The notes under the pieces: model-generated
The model's input: only the letters and a program-made list of their open reading frames with translations
Databases searched by the model: none
Told to the model about the DNA's origin: nothing
In this document: positions 1 through 10,964 of the stretch, piece after piece
How the letters are laid out: each line of letters starts with the position of its first letter
Numbering within the stretch: position 1 is the stretch's first letter
Origin: Oxytricha trifallax
Lineage: Eukaryota > Ciliophora > Spirotrichea > Sporadotrichida > Oxytrichidae
Direction: 5' to 3'
Assembly: GCA_000711775.1 (NCBI GenBank)
Contig: ARYC01002500.1
Location: 1 to 64,000 of the forward strand
Length of the DNA stretch: 64,000 bases
Made by a program: the position numbers and the translations under genes

Positions 1-1085
1 TTAGATCCTAACTTTTTAATGAGGGCAGATTTCTTCAATCTGATTTAAAATTCACGTAAATTGGATGGTCATTTAGTACTGTAGCTCGAGACAATTTTCT
101 CTGTCGCGGTTTGAAGTACCCCACGGGAAGACCTCGAAAAACTCGATTTAAAGTTTTGAATTGCGACAACAAAAAAGTATTAATAAATATTAAATGTAAA
201 TTGCAGTCTTTCACACAAAGAACCTCAATAAAGTAATTGTCTATTATCAAACAGTGCTAAACTTACTTCATCGTGTAGCTTAGCTCTCAACTAACAAGAT
301 CTATATAGTTTCGCTCACTTTTAAATTCATTCAAGGGCTCAGTGTGCTTAAACGAGATAATTTTATCTGTAAAAACCTTAATAAATCAACGGCACTTGAA
401 TTCTTTAGATCATAACTTTTTAATGAGGGCAGATTTCTTCAATCTGATTTAAAATTCACGTAAATTGGATGGTCAATTAGTACTATAGCTCGAGACAATC
501 TTCTCTGTCGCGGTTTGGGGTACCCCACGGGAAGACCTCGAAAAACTCGATTTAAAGTTTTGAATTGCGACAACAAAAAAGTATTAATAAATATTAAATG
601 TAAATTGCAGTCTTCCACACAAAGAACCTCAATAAAGTAATTGTCTATTATCCAAAACAGTGCTAAACTTACTTCATCGTGAAGCTTAGCTCTCAACTAA
701 CAAGATCTATATACTTTCGCTCACTTTTAAATTCATTCAAGGGCTCAGTGTGCTTAAACGAGATAATTTTATCTGTAAAAAGCTTAATAAATTAACGGCA
801 CTTGAATTCTTTAGATCATAACTTTTTAATGAGGGCAGATTTCTTCAATCTGATTTAAAATTCACGTAAATTGGATGGTCAATTAGTACTATAGCTCGAG
901 ACAAGACTCTCTGTCGCGGTTTGGTACCCCACGAAGACCTCGAAAAACTCGATTTAAAGGTTTGAATTGCGACAACAAAAAAGTATTATAAATATTAAAT
1001 GTAAATTGCAGTCTTCCACACAAAGAACCTCAATAAAGTAATTGTCTATTATCCAAAACAGTGCTAAACTTACTTCATCGTGAAG
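1..1085. repeat. 405-bp tandem repeat, three copies, cut by the window edge
   Basis: Near-identical copies begin at 1, 405 and 811 (spacing 404 and 406 bp), each opening with ttagatc(c/a)taacttttt. The third stops at about 1085, where the sequence turns abruptly into unrelated AT-rich DNA. Copies differ by scattered substitutions and a few short indels, for example after the shared stretch ctgtcgcggttt. The first copy starts at base 1, so the array probably continues to the left. A minus-strand frame of 71-85 codons is shared by the first two copies (35-250 and 439-696) and is lost in the third; this looks like a by-product of repeat identity rather than a gene. No relation to the other two arrays in the window was seen. 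Confidence 0.95.
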
Positions 1086-2334
1086 CATTTATGTTTTATT
1101 TTAATTATTAATTTGATCTTATTTATGTTATAATTAGATGGATTATTCAAATTTTGACTGGATTATTCAAATTTAACTATATTAAATTTTTCTTATGCTT
1201 TTATATTCCAGATTTATTGATGCCTGAAGGTAATCTTATTTATATATTACGTATTAATAATATATTATTTATTAAGAAGCTTTGAGGTTAAAGTAGATGA
1301 GTGCTGAAAAGATTATAAATTACCTTAAATTTTAGTTATAAATTATTGTCAAAAAATTGTTTTTAATTAAATATCGAAATATGCGGTAACTTTAAAATTC
1401 AAACATCTCCCCTCGTATTACTATATAATTGGCAGTACAAAAAATTGTGAAGATGGGAATAACTTAATATGAATGGCATCCAATAATAATAAACTAAGTT
1501 GCCAGTTTAGACTTTAAAAATTTGCCTTCGGCTTAAGCTAGCACACTTGATTATAGGGGTCAGGTAAGCATAATAAATAATATACGAATCTTAAAAACTT
1601 TCAAAATGAACATGCCAACCTACTGGATTTATGGTTTCTATAAGCTTAAATCTAAAAATTAACAATAATAATCATTTAAATCAAATCATATCTAAAGTTT
1701 GTGGGTGCCTTAATTCTTAATACCCTTCCATTTTTTGTATTTCTAAATCACTTCCATCAAATTAAGTATAAATCTAAACTTTTATATTTTCTTATTTATT
1801 GATATTTTTATAACATTTTATCAATTTATTTATTCAATTCGTTTTGAGGTTCATATAATATAAAAATTTAAAATAGTGTTATATTTATTTATAAAAAGAA
1901 TAATATGAAGAAAATAAATGAATCCTGCATGTATAGATTGAATTAATATAATAGTTTTATATTTTATAAAGTAAATAAGATATTTAATGCAAAAATTTTT
2001 CATTCTATTTTAGATCAAATTGATATATCAAAAAATTATTGTAAATATTTATATAAATATATAAATAATCAAAATACAATGTTAATATTACAAAGCATTA
2101 TTACATTTGATTTTTGTTTTTCTCTCAAAATTTATATTTTTTACAAAACATATATTATTAAATTATAGGAGGTGCTACTAGCATCAATATTCGGATCAAT
2201 GACATTTCTTTTTTACTTATTCAAGCTAGTCATTATAAATATTTAAAATAAATAATAAATAATAATTATTGAAGTTTGATGATAATTTTTTATATTTAAT
2301 ATATTTTAAAAATATTTTTAAAATAAATAAAAGC
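1086..2334. other. AT-rich stretch with two short coding-like patches
   Basis: Mostly low-complexity AT-rich sequence. Two patches stand out. At 1500-1580 a short GC-richer run ends in ggtcag followed by gtaagc, a good splice-donor context. At 2163-2232 the plus strand reads as one hydrophobic membrane-helix-like segment (EVLLASIFGSMTFLFYLF). Either could be an exon of the gene that follows, but no frame joins them convincingly. Nothing else was recognised. Confidence 0.4.
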
Positions 2335-2439
2335 ATATTTAGCTGCTAATTGTCAATTTCTGATTTCACATCTATTAAAATTCAGATCAGTACTGATCTC
2401 TATATTGAAACGAGCAATTTTGAAAAACTTGCATTGAAA

Positions 2440-3741
2440 ATGTGTAGGAGAAGCTTTTGTTTCAAAAACATATCTTATCAAAATGGACTCATTTTATATT
2501 TAAATTATGTTTAATAAAAAATATTCATTGTTTAACCAATATATTTAATATAAGTAAATATATAAATTAGAAATGTAGAACCAAGGTTAATGCCATAATT
2601 CTACCATTAAACCACAAACAAAATTTCTAACCAACAGATCTCAAGAGGCAAATCACAGTTCTAAAAGATCGATTAGAGCTGTTTGAAAAACAAATTTGAC
2701 TCTCTACAATTCCAAAAATCACTTCACTTCATATAAAAAGGTCTCCAATACTTGGAGCTGATTAACTCCCTAGATGATTAAATAGCAACGTCCTATGATG
2801 AAACCTAGTAGATTGATAAATTCCTAAATCTTTTCGAACATGATGCTCGTTAAAAAATAAAAAGAAATAATCATAGAGAAAAAAACAAATTAGTAGAAAA
2901 CAAATTCCCATTAACTGATTAACACTGAGAATTTGAAAATCCTCATGTCTTGATAGAACCCAAGATCAATTTTTTAATTAACTCAGATGTCTCAAAAGCT
3001 TGAAAATAGCATTATATAGAGTAGTAACACGAAAACACTCTTGACAATAAAATAAAAGATTCAAATATAATATAGGATTTTTGACTAAAATTAAAAAAAA
3101 GGATCATAAATAAACCTAAAGCTAAGAGTTAAATAAGCTCTTTAACACAAATTTCATATTTGCTCAGACCAGAGAACTCTGAGACCAGAACAAAAAAACC
3201 CCATGAAAATCTTACAAGATTTGTCAAACCATATCTTACCTTAATAATAGATATATAGAAAGAAATTAAGAATGATGCACTTCAATCTTTAGGATTAATA
3301 GTAAACTTGACAAACTTCAAACTGACCTTCATTAACCTGATGAAGATGTATTTAGCATACAGTACTTGCTAACTAGTATAAAAGAGGGTAAAAGAATTGA
3401 ATATCAACCCTCAAGTAAACCACATCTAACAATAAACTATGAAAAAGCAAAATAAAGAAGAAGCCACAACCCATGACTTCTAATCCATGGATTTGAAGTC
3501 ATGGGGCTACTAAGGTGTATTAAGAGAAAACAGAAGTGGAAGATAACACCGGAAATTGTACCAGAAATTAAGATAAAGTTTAACACCTAATCAGAATCAG
3601 GTCAGAAAACTGACAATAAGAATTATATAATAATTAATTAGAAAAATAAGAATAAGAATCCATAGTGGAAAATTTATAATTATAACTATAAAAACAACAA
3701 TTTCATTTTAACAACTAAATAAACATTCATAACTGGTGTGA
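2440..3741 (+). CDS. hypothetical protein, ciliate code, about 430 codons
   Basis: With UAA and UAG as glutamine this frame stays open from about 2335 to an UGA at 3739-3741; the ATG at 2440 is the first good start and another lies at 2590. The product is hydrophilic and rich in Lys, Gln, Asn and Glu, with coiled-coil-like stretches such as LELINSLDDQIATSYDETQQ, and it resembles no family I know. Three in-frame UGA codons fall between 2920 and 3085, after which 3080-3735 has none. If UGA is Trp, as other genes here suggest, the frame is intact and could run on to about 4075; if UGA is only a stop, it is broken. A second frame also looks plausible over 3290-3600, so a short intron or a frame change there is possible. 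Function unknown. Confidence 0.45.
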
Positions 3742-5041
3742 ACTAACAAATCCGGAATTAGTTGTTGAGAATATTTGTAATCCAAGAAGAAATGAGCAAT
3801 GATCTAGGTACTCCATGTCTTTTGAAAGAGCTGTTAGGTGCAAAGCCTATTAAATAGGCATCAGAAGGTTTTACAGTAAGTCAATAAGCAAGTAAAAATC
3901 TGATTGTCAAATCAATAAGCTGCTGCATAGATCCAAATTCATCAACAAGAAGTGGAAGTGAATGCAGGATTAGTAAAGTAAAGCATCGGCATGTTGCTCT
4001 AAATAACTCAAAAAAAAGGGCTTGTCTTTTTAAAAATATTAACTTAAATAAGATCGGAGGTTGCAAAGACCTCTATGTAATTAAATTATTATAATTATTA
4101 TTTATACAGAACTCAAACTTATTAGTATACTTTTCATATAGTTGACAAAAAAGTAATATGTAATTTAATTTGTTCTTTGCCATAAGATATTAGGGTTTTG
4201 CTCAGGAATAACTTTTAGAAGGAATCGAGATGATATCTTTGCTCTAGTTGAGTTTAGTATTTCTTTCTTATTATTATAAACTCTTTGACATATTTATTAG
4301 TAATTTTTAAAGAGTTATAAGGTAACAAAGATATTTATATTTATTACATAATAAATAAATAAACTATAAATAATATATTATTTATAATATTTATTCTTTT
4401 ATCTAAATTTATATTGTTTTTTAGCATATTAATATTCATTTTAGATATTATTTAAGAGAAATTTAAGTACATATTAATAATTGAAATCTTGATCAAATTA
4501 TATCTTTATTATATATATTGTTATCTTTTTATTTATAAATTCATATTGATAAAAACATAAAAGCATAATATTAGCTTAGCAATAATATTAATCTTGAATC
4601 GTTCAAGCAACCTTATATTTTGTGTTCTAATCTTTGTTCTTAGAGACACAATCATCCATTTGATCACGAGTTTTCTCGACGTTATTTTTCTTTATAATTT
4701 TCTCTTTTTTTCAGAAATTAAATTACTTTTCAATTTCTTGTTCTTTTCTTAATAAGGGGTAGTTAAAATTAAAATTAAATTCTTTTCATTCGAGTAGTTG
4801 CTATTTCAGAAGCTTAGTCTATTCTTTATCAAGTTAACTCAGTTTGCTTTCTGTTTGTTCATTTCTAAACCAATTCTTTTATAAAAAAAAATCTTCATCT
4901 TTGTTTAAATAGATAGTTATATATACCCTTAGATTCACAATCTTTTCAATACAGTTCTTAACTTTCTCAATTACTGTTTACTAATAAATAATATTTATTA
5001 ACAGTAAAATACCAATATTATTCATAAACTTAGGAACTTTC
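3742..5041. other. AT-rich region without a settled gene
   Basis: From 3742 to 4075 two plus-strand frames compete. One continues the preceding gene and includes the patch QEVEVNAGLVKQSIGMLLQ. From 4080 to 5041 the plus strand is T-rich and every frame reads as Phe/Leu/Ile, which T-rich non-coding DNA also gives, so no gene is called. The frame of the next gene can be read upstream to about 4900 without an UGA. Confidence 0.35.
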
Positions 5042-5131
5042 AGTGTTTCATAGCTTTCTTAACCCCTCATTCATTTTATTTACACTACAATAGAGTTTGA
5101 AGTAGAAAAATATGCTCTTAATTCTGCGTCA

Positions 5132-5755
5132 GTGTCAATTGAAACAAATAAATGTAGAATATTAATTTTTAGGAAGTTTAAATGCCTTATTATTGTCAAT
5201 AAACAGGGCTATTATTCCTCAATTTTAAAGCTCTATAACATGACTCGTTTTAAGTTTAGTTTATGCTTTGATTGGATACCGTATTTATTTTATAAAATAG
5301 TTATTTTAATTTGTAAATTACCGCAGATAAGTTATCATCTATTATTCAATGTTATATGTTTAAATCATTATAAAGTTCAACAGATTACAGTTATAATAAA
5401 AAACACAATCATAATTTAATATAACTGTAAGGACTGCAAGAAAATGTAATAGAGAGTAGAAACTGTTGATTATTACCTAAATTAATTAATTATACAATTA
5501 AATAAGTCTATGTACATTAGTAAACTATTTAACCCTTTATATTTATAAAAATGGTATTAATATTAGGCGATTAAATTTAATATAATTTTTTATAGTTTAA
5601 AATAGACTTCCAATTGTATAAGTGTGATATAACTTTCAGAGTATTAAGAAGTTGATATCACTCTAACTAAACATTTGTAAAATAATGAATTTTCTTCAGT
5701 TATTAGTGGTAAATATGGTTTTTTTCTCCAATATTTAACCGAAAATTGTTTATGA
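5132..5755 (+). CDS. hypothetical protein ending at UGA, about 207 codons
   Basis: This frame has no UAA, UAG or UGA from about 5060 to 5418. With UAA/UAG as Gln it continues to a single UGA at 5753-5755, more than 230 codons free of UGA. Its first half is aromatic and hydrophobic (FDWIPYLFYKIVILICKLPQ, possibly one membrane segment). Its second half is hydrophilic, with a CKDCKK motif and an acidic patch SEYQEVDITL. Both Trp codons in it are UGG. The ATG at 5132 is the start used; the frame is open upstream to about 4900, so the true start may lie further left or behind an intron. A competing frame from ATG 5112 reads as a membrane protein but contains an UGA. No family recognised. Confidence 0.5.
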
Positions 5756-7984
5756 ATATACTTACTGTTAAATAAATGAAGTATTTGTATTAGTAATTCA
5801 TGGATATCTTATTGGTTAAATTAAAAGAAAATATATATTCACAACATACTATCATCGTATAGTAAAAATGTTATTTTTAATTTATACTTAATCAATTCAT
5901 TAATACAATCCTTAATCTGATTTCGATATTTAATTTCAAACCTTAAATTGATGATTAGTCATGTTAGTATTGTCGATTATATTTATTTATTGGTCAAAAT
6001 ATCGTTATATTTTAATTTAAATACTACATAGTTAATCTAATCTAAGATAATTCAATAAAACCCATGAGAATTATAATTAATAATTTTTTGGAATTATAAT
6101 AAATTTACAAAAATATATGATGAAAAAACTCATTTTAAAGCTATATTAATTGAAGAATTATAAATTTAATCATATGTTACTGAATCTCTTGTCTATTTTA
6201 GATATATTTTACATATTTTACCTTATTGCCTCATCTTTACTTCTTTTTTGATTTACACTTCTATAATTCAATTAATTATTTTCAATTTATTATCATTCAG
6301 TTTGATGACTTGACAGTTTATTTTTTAGATTTATAAAAGAATCCTGTTAGAATATAGGCATTTCTTAATTTAACAAGAGATATCATATACTATTTTAGAA
6401 ATTCTTCAAATTAAATTAGCTTCTTGAAATTACAATGTAAAAATTCAATACTATCTAAAACAAAATCAAGACATAAAACAGCAATACTAAACTGATAATT
6501 CGATGGTTATAAATTAGGATTCTAAATTCATACTTATGAATTCGACTCCTATGAGTGAGATAATTATTAAACAATTAGTAAAATATATACTGTAATTAAC
6601 ATTAATTTTCTATATAATGTCATTTTAAGTAATTCATATCTTCTAATCCTATTAGTATTTTTTTAATATATTTTTAATATGTTTAGCTAGAAAAGAATAA
6701 CCACCTACTAGTTCTCATAATTTATCCCTTTAATACTCATTTCCTTTATCTAATAAATAATGAAGGCACTTTGAAATCTAGTTTGACTATTTTAAACTTG
6801 TATGCTCAATCCAGCTTACTTCATCGATCCAAATGAGACTACAATCCAAATCATGAAGAATCTCTCATAATTATGCAATTATAAATATTTCAATCATTAT
6901 GATCTTTTTTTCCAGATGAGTTGTAATGTTTCCAACAGATAAGTTACTTTGAAATTTAAGTAATTGGGGTTCATTTAAAGTTAAGAAAATACTTTTAAAA
7001 CTGTCCTCGCCAATGATACTTAAGTGGTTATTCTTTCGCATCGGAATTTTTCAGTTGATAAAAGTTTGAGTTTAGAAACTACTAATTAAGAAATAACTAT
7101 GATTGATAATACTTTAAACAATTGTCTTGTTGTTTCCTTTTCATAATAAAAAATTAAGCAATAAAATATTTATTTATTATTCATAACTATCACTGGCTTT
7201 TTTATCTTTCCCAATCTTACATAATTAATAGTATTTAAACAAGTAGATTTTCCTTCCCATTTTATGTTTCTATGTTTAATTTTTTTCGCTTCAAGTTATA
7301 CCGCTCTTCTTTGATGAAAAACCTGTCATATTAAAGTTACTCGAAATGCTTATTTTATTCAACTTTCATTGATTAAACAGCAGTTCATTTACATAAAATT
7401 ATTTCATTTTATAAATAATTAAAATACAATAATTTAATTAAAATATTTATAATGAACTTACCAAACAAAATAATTAAAAGAGATCATAGTTATTGTATTT
7501 ACAATTTGTAGATTTATAAGCAGCATGCATGGAAGATGACCAATGATAATTGTTTCTTGAAGATAATGCTAAATTATTTCTGTATGCTTTGGGTAGAGAA
7601 TCAGCCGAAGGAAAAGTAAATTTTTCATATCTACAGTAGCTAATGGTCTAGCTATAGAAACATATAAAAGATAAACAATATTATATATAACTATAACTAA
7701 GAATGATTATAATAAATCAAAGGTTAATCAAATGATAAGGATTAAGTTTAGGAATCTAAGTACAATTAATTAGTTAACTGAAGATAATTTTACATAAAAA
7801 AATGATTCTTAGCTTTCTTTCAAGCTATTTAGCAGTCATATTTGCAAGGTATAAAAGAATGTTAAATATAAAATGAGATTAAATAAAGTAAGTTACTAGA
7901 TATAATAAATGTATTTTTACATACATTGTAATTTAAAAGTTATTAGCTTTTGTTTAGTTTTTAATTTAACTTATATTTTCTTTT
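5756..7984. other. AT-rich stretch, no gene settled
   Basis: Very AT-rich, with short coding-like bits on the plus strand. The best is 7500-7640, reading as an acidic segment (EDNAKLFLYALGRESAEGK). It may be an exon of the gene at 7985-9715, but no splice pair was fixed. No repeat or RNA gene was seen. Confidence 0.35.
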
Positions 7985-9715
7985 AATAATGAAAACTTTA
8001 TTGTAAATTTAGCATTGCTTGGGCTCCCTAAAGTATTAGTAATCAACTTGTGAGTGATTATGGTCTTTCATTTTCCATAATATATGTAATAATTCATAAA
8101 GCTGTAAATTACCAACTTGGGGATGATAAATAACTTTTCTGATTTCACTCTTAAAGTTGAAAAGCTGGAAATATTTTACTTCAGTTCTATCAAGAAGAGT
8201 ATTGTTTTTTTGTCTCTCTGCTCAAAGGTTGCTGTTTACTCTCGTCAATGTTTCTTATAACTAATCTTTTATTAAGAGGATGTTAACATGTAGACTGATT
8301 TTTACAAACCTCTTCAAGGCTTTTAGTAACGAGAATATATAAAAGTATCTACTCAGACAAGATTCTTTAGCTCTACCAACATTAGTTAAGTGAATTTAAC
8401 AAATTATACTTTTGGGACTCCTGAGATATCAGTATTTCAAACAAAAGAGGGGGTAAACTTGACAGAGACTCTATTCCATTGACAACACTCTAGACAACAG
8501 ACGTAATGTAACAACGGTGGAGCTCTCGACTCAGACATCGCTCGTACGAACCGAGAAAAGCGAGCTTTTTTGTTTTATGGTAACCTTATGCCATACCTTA
8601 AGAACATTTCACATGTCTACTCATAGAATTTGTGCAAATGTGAGGTGATCCTTACAATAAGCTTTTTTCCTGAACTCTAAATATATCTTTTGTCTTAGAA
8701 CAGTCTGAATGCCGCATTGATACAGCGGAGGTGACTTAGCAAATTCCTATTAGTGTTATCAGACTTTCAGAGGAAAATTATTACTCTCCAATAGACAGCC
8801 TAAGGATACTTTTGAGCCCTTATTAAAAACTCAGGACTAATTCGCATGTCTTCCAATCTTGTTTGCAGTTACACTGTCAATATTTAAATCTATAGTAAGA
8901 TTATTCGATCAAAGATGCAAGACTTTTAGCTTGTTGGAATTGTGAATGTCAAGAGCATATTCAACGTGAGTACAATATTTTCTATAAATTCTTCCATTTT
9001 TTATCATTTTACCTAAATAATTAAATTTTATCAAATAAAATTGGTTTACTCATGAACTATACATGACCAATAATCATTTACAGCATGAAGTACAATATAT
9101 TATACTGCATGCTGCTCAAAAATTTGTTGTCGCTCGCTGCATGGATGGCTAAAGAAGAGCAAGTAACTGCTAGTAATGCCCAAATCTCATTTATCTTAGT
9201 AAGACCTCGAGATTTTCCTTTATTTGATCGAGAAAGTATCATGAGTTAGATTAAGTATAATAAGTTAGATTTGAACGATGCCACATTTTTCCATATATAA
9301 TCTATAACTTGTTGTAGGTCTATCCATTCCCTTTTATAAAGCCTTCCCCGTTCTGATACTTTGATGAATAACCGTTAAAAATGTTATTAAAACTATGGAT
9401 GCAGACTAAAGCCTAGCAGAATCCATTTGAGGTTTTTTATTAATATCTGTATATAATTAATTATTAAATTTCATTGATAGAGGAATGAAGTTTTTATTGC
9501 CTTATAATTCAAGATACATTAACTTTTTATTTATAATCAAGATATGAAATTTATTCTGTTGTTTTTAAGTAAAGTAATTAAACGATATATCTTTTAGTTA
9601 ACTAATTGTTTCATTATTTAACTTAAGCATCTCTCTTATGCTTACACAAATTACTCTATTATATTCAACATTAATAAATTAAAAAAATAATATTAAAAGT
9701 AAAATATTTTAATGA
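7985..9715 (+). CDS. large membrane or surface protein, boundaries uncertain
   Basis: One plus-strand frame has strong coding character from about 7985 to an UGA at 9713-9715 (about 575 codons). The N-terminal part is largely soluble, with Thr/Asn-rich strands (VNLTNYTFGTPEISVFQTK) and then a CNNGGALDSDIAR motif recalling the GGA(I/L) turns of beta-helix domains in ciliate surface proteins. The C-terminal part is hydrophobic, with probable membrane segments around 9310-9450 (GLSIPFYKAFPVLIL) and 9500-9650. Around ten in-frame UGA codons occur, including the pair at about 9363, and most lie where Trp would suit a membrane protein. Another frame looks as good over 8150-8480 and 8700-8830, so small introns or frame changes are possible. 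The start is not identified. The beta-helix reading is inference from one motif. Confidence 0.5.
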
Positions 9716-9991
9716 TAAAAGTAAAAAGTAAATGCAAATACAAAATATATAAAAATTAAATATAATTATTTATTTTTCTTTAAATCCTAAATAAACAAGA
9801 TTTAGTAAATTTTATTAATGCTAGGGCTATTATGAAGTTTAAATATATTAAATTGTCAATTAAATTTACTAATAAAATAATTATTATTCAAGACTAAATA
9901 ATAATTATATTTTATAATAATTAAACTTTTAACTAATAATTATTCTAATTACATTATAATTAAAACATGTTATACTAATCAAAAATCGATA

Positions 9992-10205
9992 TCAGTAAGA
10001 AAATTTTTCATCTTCCTCTTCATCTTCATCGTATTTATTTTTCATTTGATTGAATTCATTCAAGCTTGCTATCTCTACCACCCTGCGTAGCATCAGCCGA
10101 GCTGCACCTATGGTCTTACTATGTAAGACAACAATTAAAAGAAATTAAAGATATTTTTAGGCAGCTTACATACTGCGTGAGCGCTCCATCTTCACATGAA
10201 CCTGA
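9992..10205 (-). CDS. small two-exon gene with acidic C-terminus
   Basis: On the minus strand exon 1 (10205-10170) and exon 2 (10118-9992) join across a 51-nt GT-AG intron. A likely start is the ATG at 10189-10187. The product of about 48 residues begins MERSRSIKTIGAARLMLRRV and ends in an acidic run (YDEDEEEDE) followed by an UGA stop at 9994-9992. No UAA, UAG or UGA lies inside the exons. The segment is much richer in G+C than its surroundings and its codons favour purine in first position. A possible acceptor (ttcttatag) just before exon 1 suggests an upstream exon, so the protein could be longer. The basic-then-acidic layout suggests a small nuclear or RNA-binding protein, but no family is recognised. 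It ends about 280 bp from the end of the plus-strand gene, tail to tail with it. Confidence 0.7.
10119..10169 (-). other. spliceosomal intron, 51 nt
   Basis: Read on the minus strand it begins gtaagctgcc and ends cttacatag. Removing it joins two GC-richer coding pieces in frame. It is the clearest intron in the window and sets the expected size of introns in this genome. Confidence 0.7.
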
Positions 10206-10843
10206 CTATAAGAATACTATTTAATATATTATTTAAAAAAAATTTAATTAATTTCGTATAATAATGAGTACTATAATGAGAACCTAAGAATGATAGTAAA
10301 TTTAAGATAAAAATTCAAACTAACTAATTCATGGTTGCATTAAAAAAGAGAGATAAACTTATTATATGTAAACAGCAGATCTTAAGCTGTAAATACAGTT
10401 TAGTTGATAGGAACTTTAAGATTTTATCATTACTAATGATATTTAATTCTTAACAACAAGTATTACTCATAATCACTAAAGTGTATTTGTGGAGTTTAAG
10501 CTTATTCTGTGTTGTGATAATGTATTACAGTCCTCCTCTGCTAATGTTGTTAGTAATTGTTGAAATACTAATGATACTATCTTTCTGAATATAAACTTAA
10601 TGTATCGGGTTTTAAAATATAGAGTAGGAAAAAAGATTAATTTAATTAAATTTAATATTCAAAACAAAAATATCAAAGAGTGCTGCTGTGATGTTATATA
10701 AATCATTATTTGAAAAGAATGAATCCGCAACTATTCTCCTAATTCTAAACCTAGCTTAAAAGAGTAAATAGGAAAATGAGATTTTTAAATTACCATAGTT
10801 TATATGAATGTGAATGAATAAAACTCCAAAATTCTCAACAGTT
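10206..10843. other. AT-rich spacer before the large satellite
   Basis: Low-complexity AT-rich DNA. A possible upstream exon of the minus-strand gene may lie here, but none was fixed. Nothing else seen. Confidence 0.4.
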
Positions 10844-10964
10844 CGTGCCAAAATTCTAATAAAATTACTTGGAACAAAATAATACCTCGTTACGAAAGAG
10901 TTTTATTAATTCCATGACTTTTATAAATTATTATACATTTATCGCTCAAAAATTTCTCAACGTA

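Noticed and set aside
3881-4066. 61-codon minus-strand hydrophobic frame
   Set aside because: Lies opposite plus-strand frames of coding character; hydrophobicity comes from the T-rich complement.
4200-5040. Large multi-pass membrane protein on the plus strand
   Set aside because: T-rich DNA gives Phe/Leu/Ile in every frame; no frame is better than the others and no hydrophilic loops with codon bias are seen.
8540-8571. Hairpin gctcg/cgagc followed by a T run, looking like an RNA gene end or terminator
   Set aside because: The segment is GC-rich because it is coding: the frame giving NNGGALDSDIARTNREKRAF runs straight through it. No promoter boxes or tRNA fold were found.
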